Positions 25,990 through 34,606 of a DNA stretch of 62,921 nt are shown here, piece by piece (position 1 is the stretch's first letter; each line of letters opens with the position of its first letter). This DNA comes from an uncultured Geobacteraceae bacterium. GTDB lineage: Bacteria > Desulfobacterota > Desulfuromonadia > Geobacterales > Pseudopelobacteraceae. The DNA lies in assembly GCA_903925005.1 (NCBI GenBank), contig CAIYDX010000190.1, forward strand, positions 1 through 62,921, in the 5' to 3' direction. Under the pieces are notes generated by a model. It had not been told where the DNA came from. It searched no databases and saw only the letters and a program-made list of their open reading frames with translations. The position numbers and the translations under genes are program-made.

Positions 25990-27396
25990 TCACCAATGGC
26001 TGCGCCCGGCAGGGTCGAAAATCGGCTCGCTGGCGGCGCCGGGACCACGGGTGTAGTAATCTTTGGGATCGTAGCTCTCCGCCGCTTTGGCTTCTCGCAG
26101 CCGTTTCTTGTCAATCGGATCAGCGTTGTCGGCATAGATGTCGCGCAGCAGATCCTCAACAACCAGGCTGAGGTCTTCAACGGTTTTAACGACCTCAACC
26201 TTGTCGCAATATGAACCGTAGGTTTCTATCAGGCAGTCGCCGCGGCTCCAGGTGTCACGCTCTTCCGGGGTAAGCCAGAGCATGTAGCGGGCCTTCTCGC
26301 GGATTTCGTCCAGAACGAAGTCGTTGGCTTCGCTGTAGTTGTTGCGGGCATCTCCCAGGATGATAAAGGCCGGCCTTCCGCGCAGGTTTTCAAGGTATCT
26401 TTTTTTGAAGCTCAGAAACATCTCGCCGAAATTGCTGTTTTCATCCAGATCGACCAGGTCTCCCTCGTCGATGGTTTGCATAAGGTCGTTTACCGGCATA
26501 TTGGCGAGCATTTCGGTTATTTCCGCGATCTCACGGTTGAAGATGAAGCTGCGGACATCAAGCATCTGGTTATGCAGGGTATGGAGCAGCAGCAGCATGA
26601 AGCGGGAGGCATGGCTTACTGAGAAGCTGACATCGCAGAGTACCACCAGACGCGGTTTTTCCCGGCGTTTACGGCGCAGCGCCACCTGGAAAGGAACCAT
26701 GTCGTGGCGATAATTTTTCTGGATCGTCTTGATGACATGGAGTTTCCCCCGATTCTGATTGTTCTTCATCCGGCGCATATCTTTACGGAGGCGCATCATC
26801 ATGCGGGAAACCACATCCTGCATGGCGGCCTGCTCTTCGGCGGTAAAGGTTATTCCTCTCCCGGAGCTGTTGCTCTTGTTGAGTTCTATCGTGAGCGGAT
26901 TCTGCGTAAATCGTCTTGTCGGGCGGGGAGCTTTTGCCTTACCACGGTACCCCTTCATCTGCACGGTTATTTCCGTGCCGTCCGTATCATCCGGATCAAT
27001 CTCGGTCAGGCTTTTCAGCTCGGCCAGATCTTCCGGGCTGATCTCGCTGTCAAGCTTGATCAGGGGGCCGGGTTCGTCGTGGTCGTCCTGCTTGCGCTCG
27101 TCAAGATAGTTGAATTCCCCATCCATGCTGATGATGGCGGCGTCCATGAGTTCAGGAACATCAAGCTCCGGATCTACAAACTGGAAACGGCTGAAAAAAC
27201 GGTTGAAGATCTCATTGAACAGCGGAATGTCGTTGACGTTCTTAACCAGAGTCAGTCGCAGGAGCTGGCGGGATGATTTGCGGCTTTCCATTCCGCATAA
27301 TGCCAGGGCCTGAACCGCATCCAGACTCTCACCGGGTGAGACGCGGATGCCGCTTTCTCGAAGAGCAGCAACGAAGCCTGCGATTATCCGCTCCAT
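25990..27396 (-). CDS. VWA domain CoxE-like protein
   Basis: 468 residues. N-terminal SGIRVSPGESLDAVQALALC matches the CoxE/VWA family, followed by an acidic Asp/Glu-rich linker. The C-terminal VWA domain has PRLVVLCDVSFSVSHASRFM, a MIDAS-like D-x-S-x-S. It starts 2 bases after the MoxR ATPase stop. MoxR-VWA pairs act as metal-insertion or assembly chaperones, for example for CO dehydrogenase. The local clients could be the tungsten AOR or Fe-ADH, by inference. Confidence 0.88.
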   Translation of the reverse strand: MERIIAGFVAALRESGIRVSPGESLDAVQALALCGMESRKSSRQLLRLTLVKNVNDIPLFNEIFNRFFSRFQFVDPELDVPELMDAAIISMDGEFNYLDERKQDDHDEPGPLIKLDSEISPEDLAELKSLTEIDPDDTDGTEITVQMKGYRGKAKAPRPTRRFTQNPLTIELNKSNSSGRGITFTAEEQAAMQDVVSRMMMRLRKDMRRMKNNQNRGKLHVIKTIQKNYRHDMVPFQVALRRKRREKPRLVVLCDVSFSVSHASRFMLLLLHTLHNQMLDVRSFIFNREIAEITEMLANMPVNDLMQTIDEGDLVDLDENSNFGEMFLSFKKRYLENLRGRPAFIILGDARNNYSEANDFVLDEIREKARYMLWLTPEERDTWSRGDCLIETYGSYCDKVEVVKTVEDLSLVVEDLLRDIYADNADPIDKKRLREAKAAESYDPKDYYTRGPGAASEPIFDPAGRSHW

Positions 27397-27398
27397 GA

Positions 27399-28301
27399 CT
27401 AGCTCAGTTCCTGTGCTGCCAGATCCATAACCTTCTGCAGGTCGGTCTGGTGCTTGGCAATGGCACCGACGGTATTGGCGACTACTTCCGGCGTAAGCTT
27501 CGTTGCTTTCATGATAGAAAGCACCTGAGCCCAGTCAAGGGCTTCCGAAACACTGGGGGCCTTGCGCAGATTCAGTTCGCGGGCCTTGCGCAGGAACTCC
27601 ACCATCTGGCGCGCCAGTACTTCGCAAAGGTCCGGGAATTTTACCCGGACGATCTCTACTTCCCGCTCCAGTTCCGGATAACCGATGTAGAGATAGAGAC
27701 AGCGCCGGCGCAACGCGTCGGAGATCATCCGCGTGCCGTTGCTGGTCAGGATCGTCAGCGGCTTTCTCTTGGCTTCGATCACACCCAATTCGGGGATCGA
27801 AACCTGGAAGTCGCTCAGACACTCCAGCAGCAGCGCTTCGAACTCGTCGTCGGAGCGGTCGATCTCATCGATAAGAAGCAAAGAACGTTTTTCTGAGAGG
27901 AAGCTGCGAAGAATCGGGCGCTGCACCAGGAAGTTTTTGGAGAAGAACAGGCTTTCTTCGGCAGAGAGGCGTTCGACCGCTTCACGCAGATCGGACGAAA
28001 CCGAGAGGTAGTTGTCAAGCTGAGTGCGCAGCAATTGAGTATAGAGCAGCTGCTTGCCGTACTCCCAGTCGTAGAGCGCCTTTCCTTCGTCGATCCCCTC
28101 GTAGCACTGCAGTCTTACCAGCGGAAAATCAAGAGCGGTGGAGAGGGCCTTGGCCAGGCCGGTCTTGCCCACACCGGGAGGACCTTCGATCAGGATCGGC
28201 TTCTCCATCCGGAGGGCCAGGAAAACGGCTGTGGCTATGGCGTCGTCGGCGATGTATCCGCCTGCTTGAAGAAAATCCTTAACCCCTTGTTCGGTAATCA
28301 T
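27399..28301 (-). CDS. MoxR-family AAA+ ATPase
   Basis: 300 residues. Walker A is EGPPGVGKTGLAKAL, Walker B LLLIDEIDRSDDEFE, and sensor and arginine-finger regions follow (TSNGTRMISDALRRRCLYLY). The N-terminus DDAIATAVFLALRMEKPILI is typical of CoxD-like MoxR ATPases. It is first gene of the moxR-VWA-tpx-kinase-nudC run, with a sigma-54 promoter match 50-65 bases upstream. Confidence 0.92.
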   Translation of the reverse strand: MITEQGVKDFLQAGGYIADDAIATAVFLALRMEKPILIEGPPGVGKTGLAKALSTALDFPLVRLQCYEGIDEGKALYDWEYGKQLLYTQLLRTQLDNYLSVSSDLREAVERLSAEESLFFSKNFLVQRPILRSFLSEKRSLLLIDEIDRSDDEFEALLLECLSDFQVSIPELGVIEAKRKPLTILTSNGTRMISDALRRRCLYLYIGYPELEREVEIVRVKFPDLCEVLARQMVEFLRKARELNLRKAPSVSEALDWAQVLSIMKATKLTPEVVANTVGAIAKHQTDLQKVMDLAAQELS

Positions 28302-28350
28302 GATGGCCTCGTATAGTTTGGATTTTACATCTCGTGGCGATCTAGATCAT

Positions 28351-28366
28351 TGCAATCTTTGCGCCC
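28351..28366 (-). promoter_or_regulatory. Sigma-54 promoter of the moxR operon
   Basis: Minus-strand GGGCGCAAAGATTGCA has GG-N10-GC spacing and a good -12 TTGCA; the -24 box GGGCGC deviates from TGGCAC. The predicted start is about 40 bases before moxR. The rest of the 367-base gap holds a G/C repeat and the ADH1 terminator. Confidence 0.55.
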
Positions 28367-28427
28367 GTTGCAACAATATGTTTGATTTTTTCGGCTGCGG
28401 TTTATTCCAGGTTGCCATCAAAATGGC

Positions 28428-28511
28428 ACTAAACCCAACCACCCCCAGCCCCCCCTTTGTAAGGAGAGGAGCTAAAATCCCCCTCCTATTTTAGGAGGGG
28501 TTAGGGGTGTT
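28428..28511. repeat. G/C-run inverted repeat near moxR
   Basis: Contains AACCCAACCACCCCCAGCCC and the complementary TAGGAGGGGTTAGGGGTGTT, with an inner CCCCCTCCTATTTTAGGAGG hairpin. It resembles the element at 12863-12998. Confidence 0.55.
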
Positions 28512-28552
28512 AAGGTGTCAGCTTGAAATCAACTTGGAATAAGTAACTCAAA

Positions 28553-28608
28553 AAAAAGAAGCCGCCGGCGTCCGGTGAGGGTAATCTTCCCTTCGGAGCC
28601 AGCGGCAT
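28553..28608 (-). terminator. Rho-independent terminator of ADH1
   Basis: On the minus strand GCCGCTGGCTCCGAAGGG, a short loop, then the complementary CCCTCACCGGACGCCGGCGG precede CTTCTTTTTTTT. It lies about 60 bases after the ADH1 stop and separates ADH1 from the moxR operon. Confidence 0.85.
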
Positions 28609-28668
28609 TGCATCACATGGAGGAACAGCGAACTTCGGTAGTTTTCACTTGGAAACTACTTTTACTAA

Positions 28669-29874
28669 CTACATGCACTTATGGAAAATCTTGATCATAT
28701 CCTGCAGGCCGGTATCGGTCGGGTTACCCTCTGTGCAGATATCGGCTACCGAGAAGCGTGACAGCCCTTCGACGTCTTTTTCAAGCAGACCAAGATCCGT
28801 GAAGGTCTTGGTGATGCCCAGGTCGGCTTTCAAATCCACGCAGGCTTTGATAAATGCTTCGCCGGCTTTCATGTCGGACATTCCGCTTACGTCGATTCCG
28901 GCAGCCTGTGCCATCATCTTGAAGCGCTCAGGGCAGGCCGGCAGGTTGAAAGTCATGACCGGCTCGAGACCGATGGCGTTGCAGAGTCCGTGAGGAGCAT
29001 CGTACATACCGCCCAGAGCGTGAGCCATACTGTGAATGAGGCCGAGACCGGCGCTGTTGAAGCTGTATGCGGCTGCCATTTCGGCCCATACCATCGCTTC
29101 GACGGCTTTGTCGTTGTTTCTGTTCATTGCCGATTGACGCAGGTTGCCGAAAATCAGGGATATTGCGCTCAGGCCGGGGCCGTAAGCAGAGATAACACCT
29201 AGGCGGGATGTGATAGCTTCAACACCATGAGCAAGAGCATCCATACCGGTGTAACCAGCGAGGTCGCCAGGCATACACTGATGAATCAGCGGGTCATTGA
29301 TGGATTTGCTTGGTGTGCAGTTTGGATCGAACAGAGCCATTTTGTATTTCTTGTCGGTGTGGTTGATGATCGAGAAGCAGGAAACTTCGGAACCTGTTCC
29401 TGATGTGGTGTTGATGGCAAGCTGGGGAATCGTGTTGGCTTTCGTAGCTTTGAAAGCGCCTTCAAAAGAGCGAACGTCCTGGCCGTCATGGCTGTGAACA
29501 AGTTTGATAGCCTTGCAGCAGTCGTGCGAGCTGCCGCCGCCGAGGCTGATCAGACCGTTGAATTTGCCGGATGCCAATACCTTGGCGCCTGCCATTACTT
29601 CATGATCTTTAGGGTTCGGAGTAACTTTGTCAAACACCTCGGAAGAAACCCCGGCAGCCTTAAGCACGCCCTGGATTGTTTCGACAATGCCGGTGCCACG
29701 GAGGCCGGTGGTTACGATCAGTGCATTGGTCATGCCCAGCGCTCTGGCGTCATTGCCAACCATTGTGTGTGCGCCCCAGCCGACATTTACGGAAGGATAT
29801 GCGTGCATCATTTTGATCGGGTATTCCAGTCTTTCATTCTTAAGGGTCCGTTTTACGTCTTTGTTGTGTGACAT
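28669..29874 (-). CDS. Iron-type alcohol dehydrogenase resembling mycofactocin-dependent MDO/MNO
   Basis: 401 residues (ADH1), AAAGGAGGTAG upstream. Type III Fe-ADH features are ISLGGGSSHDCCKAIKL, NTTSGTGSEVS and the metal-site region GMDALAHGVEA with HSMAHALGGMYDAPHG. Several segments (YPIKMMHAYPSVNVGWGAH, VTTGLRGTGIVE, FEGAFKATKA, a CTEGNP tail) fit the nicotinoprotein MDO/MNO branch that reoxidises tightly bound NADH with mycofactocin; that subfamily call is from memory of the family. It is monocistronic, with a sigma-54 promoter match upstream and a terminator downstream. Confidence 0.88.
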   Translation of the reverse strand: MSHNKDVKRTLKNERLEYPIKMMHAYPSVNVGWGAHTMVGNDARALGMTNALIVTTGLRGTGIVETIQGVLKAAGVSSEVFDKVTPNPKDHEVMAGAKVLASGKFNGLISLGGGSSHDCCKAIKLVHSHDGQDVRSFEGAFKATKANTIPQLAINTTSGTGSEVSCFSIINHTDKKYKMALFDPNCTPSKSINDPLIHQCMPGDLAGYTGMDALAHGVEAITSRLGVISAYGPGLSAISLIFGNLRQSAMNRNNDKAVEAMVWAEMAAAYSFNSAGLGLIHSMAHALGGMYDAPHGLCNAIGLEPVMTFNLPACPERFKMMAQAAGIDVSGMSDMKAGEAFIKACVDLKADLGITKTFTDLGLLEKDVEGLSRFSVADICTEGNPTDTGLQDMIKIFHKCM

Positions 29875-30074
29875 GGGTACTACCTCCTTTTTTGGTGTGT
29901 GTTTAGTTTGAACTGCTTTGATGGCACTGCTTTGCTACAACTGCCGCTACATTTTCCTTTCCGGAATTTAACTCCCACCTCCTCATAACCAGGTTTTACG
30001 ATCATCTCTATATGCTGCAAGTGAGTTGAACAGAGCTTCTTTTCGACTCATCGTGATCGATTTGACAATGGTTT

Positions 30075-30090
30075 AGCAAGTTGAATGCCA
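30075..30090 (-). promoter_or_regulatory. Sigma-54 promoter of ADH1
   Basis: Minus-strand TGGCATTCAACTTGCT is a close consensus match with GG-N10-GC spacing. The implied leader to the ADH1 ATG at 29874 is about 190 bases. The upstream part of the gap (30091-30254) holds GTGTTAAGAAACA-like dyads but no gene. Confidence 0.75.
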
Positions 30091-30254
30091 ACTTATAAAT
30101 ATGTTTTAAATCAGCTAGTTGAGATTGTTTTTGCTGGTAGCGGCTAAAGACTGGATTAAGAGGCGGGGTGTTAAGAAACAGTTTTATATAATTATGTCCA
30201 CAATATGTACTTTTTGGGCTATGGATTTTAGCTACAGTGGGGAATTTTGAATCA

Positions 30255-30350
30255 TTAGGGTCAAGGGTCAAGGGATGCAAGGGATGAGAGGATGAGAGGA
30301 TGAGAGGATGAGAGGATGTATGAAGCTCTTCTCCTGAACCCTTGCCCCTT
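30255..30350. repeat. Tandem GATGAGAG octamer within an inverted repeat
   Basis: Four perfect GATGAGAG copies occupy 30283-30314, flanked by GGTCAAGGGTCAAGGGATGC on the left and CCTTGCCCCTTGCTAGCCCC on the right. The right part runs into the stop codon of the radical SAM gene. It probably acts as that gene's transcript end, and slipped-strand length change is possible. Confidence 0.8.
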
Positions 30351-30351
30351 G

Positions 30352-31440
30352 CTAGCCCCTGCTCTGATAAATGGCGCGTCTCGCCTCGCAGCGATCATCC
30401 GTGGCCAGGAGGTTTCCGCAGCTTCCCCACGCGCGTCCCATGCAGCCGCCGGCACAACGTAGTTTCCCCGGGCAGTCGTGGCACTCCGGGATTTCATCGG
30501 CGCGGCGCCTGCTGATATGAAGCAGGGATGACCAGAGCGGAGCGCCTTCGGCAAGGGCGGCGACGAGTCCTTTTTCATAAACCCCTGAAACGGAGAATTC
30601 GTCATTGTGGCAGAGCAGGCATGGGTAGAGAATGCCGGATGGCGTGAGATAGGGATTTTCGACAAACGTACAGCACTCATGGCGGATGGTATCGCCTTCA
30701 CGCCACTCCTGTGCGGCAATATTGCCCATCTTCAGATATAGCTCCCGAAAGCGTGGATCAGAATCGTAGCGTTTCAGCAGGTTCAGATACTGCTCAGTTT
30801 CGGGAGGAAAAACGGCATCTCCTTCGGCGGCCCGGCCGCAGAGGACAAGGGCGCCGCTGCTGACGGAGGCTATACTCATGTTGTCGGCAAATTCGAGTAC
30901 TGCCGGAAGCTCCTCCAGATTATGGCGCATCTCGGTAAAAAAGAGCGAGATACGCTGGGCAAGCCCCTCCTGTATAAGTTTTAGAATACCATTCAGCGCA
31001 CTGTCGAAGGCACCCGTGCCGCGCAGCAGATCATGCGTTGCGGCCGTGGCTCCGTCCAGGCTGATCTGGATTGAAAATCCCGGGAAGTCCAGCTCTTGAA
31101 GAACGGCAAGATGTTCGTCTCGCAAGAGCATGGCGTTGGTCTGGAGGATTATCGTTTTGAATCCGAGAGAGCGGGCGGTCTGAATGATATTCAGCCAGTG
31201 TGGGTGGCAGAGAGGTTCGCCGCCGGTAATGCGGATGCCGTCGCCGCCGATTGCGGCAAACTCTTCCATAATTCGGCTGACTTTCTTCAGCGGCACGTGA
31301 GTATGAGATGTTGCTTCACCTGCGCCGACCCAGCAATGACTGCAGACAAGATTGCATGAGCCGGTAATGGCAAGTGTCAGTATCCGGGGTGGACGCAAGC
31401 CTGCCTGATCCAATTTATGTAATATCGCTGAAGGCGTCAT
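30352..31440 (-). CDS. Radical SAM/SPASM maturase-like protein
   Basis: 362 residues. CNLVCSHC supplies C29, C33 and C36 of the SAM cluster, followed by RITGGEPLCHPHW and a SPASM tail with CCTF, CLLCHNDEF and CHDCPGKLRCAGGCMG. It resembles Geobacter SPASM proteins thought to mature metalloenzymes or peptides. No short precursor gene is visible beside it. It lies upstream of ADH1 on the same strand, and two palindromes sit in its promoter region. The substrate is unknown; it is not MftC, which is encoded at 13001. Confidence 0.85.
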   Translation of the reverse strand: MTPSAILHKLDQAGLRPPRILTLAITGSCNLVCSHCWVGAGEATSHTHVPLKKVSRIMEEFAAIGGDGIRITGGEPLCHPHWLNIIQTARSLGFKTIILQTNAMLLRDEHLAVLQELDFPGFSIQISLDGATAATHDLLRGTGAFDSALNGILKLIQEGLAQRISLFFTEMRHNLEELPAVLEFADNMSIASVSSGALVLCGRAAEGDAVFPPETEQYLNLLKRYDSDPRFRELYLKMGNIAAQEWREGDTIRHECCTFVENPYLTPSGILYPCLLCHNDEFSVSGVYEKGLVAALAEGAPLWSSLLHISRRRADEIPECHDCPGKLRCAGGCMGRAWGSCGNLLATDDRCEARRAIYQSRG

Positions 31441-31456
31441 GGTCTGTTTTTTTTGG

Positions 31457-31530
31457 CAAGTGTGGCATTATGCCACACTTGGGTGTTTTCTACTCAGCGT
31501 TCGTTGTGCTTTGTGTGGCATTATGCCACA
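31457..31530. promoter_or_regulatory. Two palindromes upstream of the radical SAM gene
   Basis: A 25-base perfect dyad with arms CAAGTGTGGCAT and ATGCCACACTTG lies at 31457-31481, and a second site TGTGGCATTATGCCACA at 31514-31530. They are 17 and 74 bases upstream of the radical SAM start. Diverged copies in the same order occur at 49860-49912. They look like operators of an unidentified regulator. Confidence 0.65.
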
Positions 31531-31571
31531 GTGTTGTCAAGGCAGTGTTAAGGAGCGTGTTGAAGCCCCGT

Positions 31572-32009
31572 TTACGGGGCAACGAGCAGGATGTCCGTAC
31601 CGGCGGTTACGACTCCCCCCTTGAGAACCCTCGCGAAGATACCCTCTTTTGGCATGACGCAGTCTCCGGCCTGGTAGTAGATCGCACAGCGGGTGTGGCA
31701 TTCTTTCCCGATCTGGGTGACTTCGAGAAGCGCCGTACCGATCTCAAGTTTGCTGCCGATCGGGAGTGATACCAGGTTTATTCCGGTTGTCGTGATGTTT
31801 TCGGCAAAATCACCGGCGCTGACCGACAGACCCATGGCGCGCATCTTGTCGATGCTTTCCTGGGCCAGGAGGCTGACCTGGCGGTGCCAATCTCCGGCAT
31901 GGGCATCACCTGCTATGCCATGTTCAGAAACAAGCTCAACAGATGGAACAGGTATTTTTCGTTCGCCTTTATTGAGGCTGGTGCAGACTGCCAGAACGGA
32001 ACCGGACAT
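31572..32009 (-). CDS. MOSC domain protein
   Basis: 145 residues, MOSC fold: SLNKGERKIPVPSVELVSEH, GIAGDAHAGDWHRQVSLLAQ, GDFAENITTTGINL, EVTQIGKECHTRC with the conserved Cys. Bacterial MOSC proteins are thought to carry sulfur to, or bind, molybdenum or tungsten cofactor. It lies just downstream of moaA on the same strand, with a family 3 repeat between them. Confidence 0.9.
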   Translation of the reverse strand: MSGSVLAVCTSLNKGERKIPVPSVELVSEHGIAGDAHAGDWHRQVSLLAQESIDKMRAMGLSVSAGDFAENITTTGINLVSLPIGSKLEIGTALLEVTQIGKECHTRCAIYYQAGDCVMPKEGIFARVLKGGVVTAGTDILLVAP

Positions 32010-32052
32010 GTATATGCTCCTTCAGTAATTTATCCTTAAATACGTCACTTGA

Positions 32053-32178
32053 ACCGCAAAGACGCAAAGAACGCTAAGAAAGTCAGTATATTAACGTAAC
32101 AAGCCTTATTGCCCAAAAGGGGACTACATTTTTCTTGTCAACTCTTCGATTTCTTTGCGAACTTTGCGTCTTAGCGGT
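32053..32178. repeat. Interspersed dyad repeat, family 3, copy B
   Basis: Arms ACCGCAAAGACGCAAAGA and TTTGCGTCTTAGCGGT flank about 90 bases. It is the same family as 15185-15316 and sits between moaA and the MOSC gene. Confidence 0.85.
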
Positions 32179-32205
32179 AATGAACTGCTTTTTATGGGTT
32201 TATAT

Positions 32206-33186
32206 TTACCCGCCTATAGACGACATGTTGAATGCCTGATGATGGCACTCATCAGGAGTCATCTGATGTCGAACCGGCTTGGTATCGACAATTGCGCCCA
32301 GGGTCTGGGCAAGCAGCAAGTCGGAACCGCTTCGCAGGGACGGCTTCAGATCGATCTGTGACCCGGCAAAGAGGCACCCTTTGACCGTACCCGATGCGGT
32401 GACCCTGATCCGGTTGCACTCGGAACAGAAGTGATGAGAGACCGGGGTGATGACGCCCAGAGTGCCGGACGCGCCGGCGATGCGGAAGTTTCGTGCCGGA
32501 CCGGCCATTTCCGCCTGTTCAAGAGGAATCAGCGTTAAGCGCTGCTCCAGCCTGGCCAGGATCTCCGAGCCGGGCAGTACCAGTTGCTGCCAGCCATGTT
32601 CACGAATTGCCGGCATATATTCGATGAAGCGGACGGTAATTGCAGAGCTGGTCGCCAAGGTGGCAAAATCCAATATCTCATGGTCGTTGATGCCGCGCAT
32701 TACCACCATGTTGAGTTTGATCGGAAAGCCGCACGATTGTGCCGCCTCTATTCCGGCCAGAACACGCGCCAGGTCGCCGCAGCGGGAAATCTGCGCAAAG
32801 GTTTTCGGATCAAGGGAGTCGAGGCTGATGTTAAGCCGCTGTACCCCGGCCAAACTAAGGTCGGCAGCCATTTTTTCAAGAAGCACGCCATTGGTTGTCA
32901 ACACCAGCTGCTTCAAGCCGGGAATCTCGGCCAGATGCTGCAGAAACGAAACGATCCCTTTGCGTACCAGTGGTTCGCCGCCGGTTATCCTGATTTTATC
33001 TATGCCGATGGCAACGGCAACCTGGGCAATCCGGTACAGTTCTTCGTAGCTGAGAATTTCGCCGTGAGCAATTTTGCCGATTCCCTCTTCCGGCATGCAG
33101 TATCTGCAGCGAAGGTTGCAGCGATCGGTAACGGAGAGGCGCAGGTAGTTGATGGTTCTGCCGATGGAGTCTTGAAGCGGTTTCAT
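32206..33186 (-). CDS. moaA: GTP 3',8-cyclase
   Basis: 326 residues from the ATG at 33186 (AAGGGTG upstream). The first FeS cluster motif is CNLRCRYC (C23, C27, C30), the C-terminal cluster is CSECNRIRV with GCLF, and the protein ends ...SIGG with the conserved Gly-Gly. It catalyses the first step of molybdopterin synthesis. It is downstream of the NtrC-type regulator and ADH2-kinase genes, so pterin supply may be co-expressed with them. Confidence 0.95.
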   Translation of the reverse strand: MKPLQDSIGRTINYLRLSVTDRCNLRCRYCMPEEGIGKIAHGEILSYEELYRIAQVAVAIGIDKIRITGGEPLVRKGIVSFLQHLAEIPGLKQLVLTTNGVLLEKMAADLSLAGVQRLNISLDSLDPKTFAQISRCGDLARVLAGIEAAQSCGFPIKLNMVVMRGINDHEILDFATLATSSAITVRFIEYMPAIREHGWQQLVLPGSEILARLEQRLTLIPLEQAEMAGPARNFRIAGASGTLGVITPVSHHFCSECNRIRVTASGTVKGCLFAGSQIDLKPSLRSGSDLLLAQTLGAIVDTKPVRHQMTPDECHHQAFNMSSIGG

Positions 33187-33190
33187 GGTA

Positions 33191-34606
33191 TCACCCTTCC
33201 AGGCCGTAGCGTTCCAGCTTGCTGTACAGGGTCTTGCGGTCAATTTCGAGCAGTTTTGCGGCCTGGCTTTTATTCTGGTCAACCTGTTCGAGAACCTTCT
33301 GAATATGGTCACGCTCAACAACCCAGAGCGGCGAAGCGGTGAAGGGTGATGAGTTCTCGCTCCGCGTTATGCCGGCTGCAGGCGTATACACCGGTTTTTG
33401 TGGCGCAAAAGGAAACAGATCAGGCGTAATAACCGGCTCGTTGGCAAGAATGCAGGCCCTGCGAATGGTGTTGCGCAATTCCCTGACGTTTCCCGGCCAC
33501 TGATAGGCACAGAGCGAGGCCATCGCTTCATCGGTGATTTCCCAGGTTCGGGAATCATGCTCATTGCACTGCTGGATAAAGAACCAGGTCAGCGGAATGA
33601 TGTCGTCGGGTCGTAGCCTGAGCGGCGGCAGCGGAATCGGCAGCAGGTTGATCCGGTGATAGAGGTCTTCCCGGAACTCGCCACGGTTGACGCAGTCGGA
33701 CAGGATTTTGTTGGAGGCAAAGACGAAGCGGACGTTTACCCGGATATCGTGGTTTCCCCCCATGCGGCGGAAGGTGCTGGTTTCGAGGATGCGGAGAAGC
33801 TTGACCTGGACGTCGAGCGGCATCTCCGAGACTTCGTCCATGAACAGGGTGCCGGTGTCGGCCAGCTCGAACAGACCGGCCCGCATTTTGTTCGCGCCGG
33901 TAAAGGCCCCCTGCATATGGCCGAAAAGTTCGCTTTCCGCGGTATTGGCGTCGAACCTTCCGCAGTTGACGGTAACAAACGGTTTAGTCACACGCCGGCT
34001 GGCGTCATGTACCGCCCTCGCAATCAGCTCCTTGCCGGTGCCGCTCTCCCCGGTGATCAGTACATGCTCGTCGGTCACCCCCCATCGCTGCACGGTGTCC
34101 AGAACCTTCTGAATTACCTGGCTCTTGCCGATGATGCGGTGGTTTTCAAAACGTTTTATCTCTTTTTTGAGGTTGATATTTTCCAGCCGCAGGCGGTTTT
34201 TCTCGCGCGCCTTGTCGATCAGCAGTTCCAGTTCATCCAGCTTTATCGGCTTGGTAAGGTAGTCGTAGGCGCCGAGCTTGATGCATTCCACCGCGGTTTC
34301 AATAGTGCCGTGGCCGGTAAACATGATGACTTCCGGAATATTTGATTCCGCCCGCATCAGTTTCAGTGCTTCAACGCCATCCATGCCGGGCATGCGTATA
34401 TCCTGGAGAACCACGTTGAATATCTCCTCGCGGTAGGCTTCCAGCCCCTCTTCGCCGCTCGACGTGGCTGTCACCTTGTATCCGGAACGGGAGAGCTCCA
34501 TCTGCAGCAGTTCCCGAAGTGACTTGTCATCTTCGACGACAAGAACTTTCGTATCGTGGGGTTGTAAGCCCAAACCGGCGGAATTTATCCAATCTATTTC
34601 TGACAT
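33191..34606 (-). CDS. NtrC-type sigma-54 response regulator
   Basis: 471 residues from the ATG at 34606, overlapping the kinase stop by 13 bases. The receiver domain has phosphoacceptor Asp in VVLQDIRMPGMDGV. The AAA+ domain carries GESGTGKELIARAV and GAFTGANKMRAG, the sigma-54 contact loop. The C-terminal Fis-type HTH ends KSQAAKLLEIDRKTLYSKLE. It is probably phosphorylated by the adjacent kinase and activates the -24/-12 promoters found in this window. Confidence 0.94.
   Translation of the reverse strand: MSEIDWINSAGLGLQPHDTKVLVVEDDKSLRELLQMELSRSGYKVTATSSGEEGLEAYREEIFNVVLQDIRMPGMDGVEALKLMRAESNIPEVIMFTGHGTIETAVECIKLGAYDYLTKPIKLDELELLIDKAREKNRLRLENINLKKEIKRFENHRIIGKSQVIQKVLDTVQRWGVTDEHVLITGESGTGKELIARAVHDASRRVTKPFVTVNCGRFDANTAESELFGHMQGAFTGANKMRAGLFELADTGTLFMDEVSEMPLDVQVKLLRILETSTFRRMGGNHDIRVNVRFVFASNKILSDCVNRGEFREDLYHRINLLPIPLPPLRLRPDDIIPLTWFFIQQCNEHDSRTWEITDEAMASLCAYQWPGNVRELRNTIRRACILANEPVITPDLFPFAPQKPVYTPAAGITRSENSSPFTASPLWVVERDHIQKVLEQVDQNKSQAAKLLEIDRKTLYSKLERYGLEG

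Noticed and set aside
30283-30314. Short tandem repeats considered as a CRISPR array
   Set aside because: Units are 8 bases without spacers and no cas gene is nearby.
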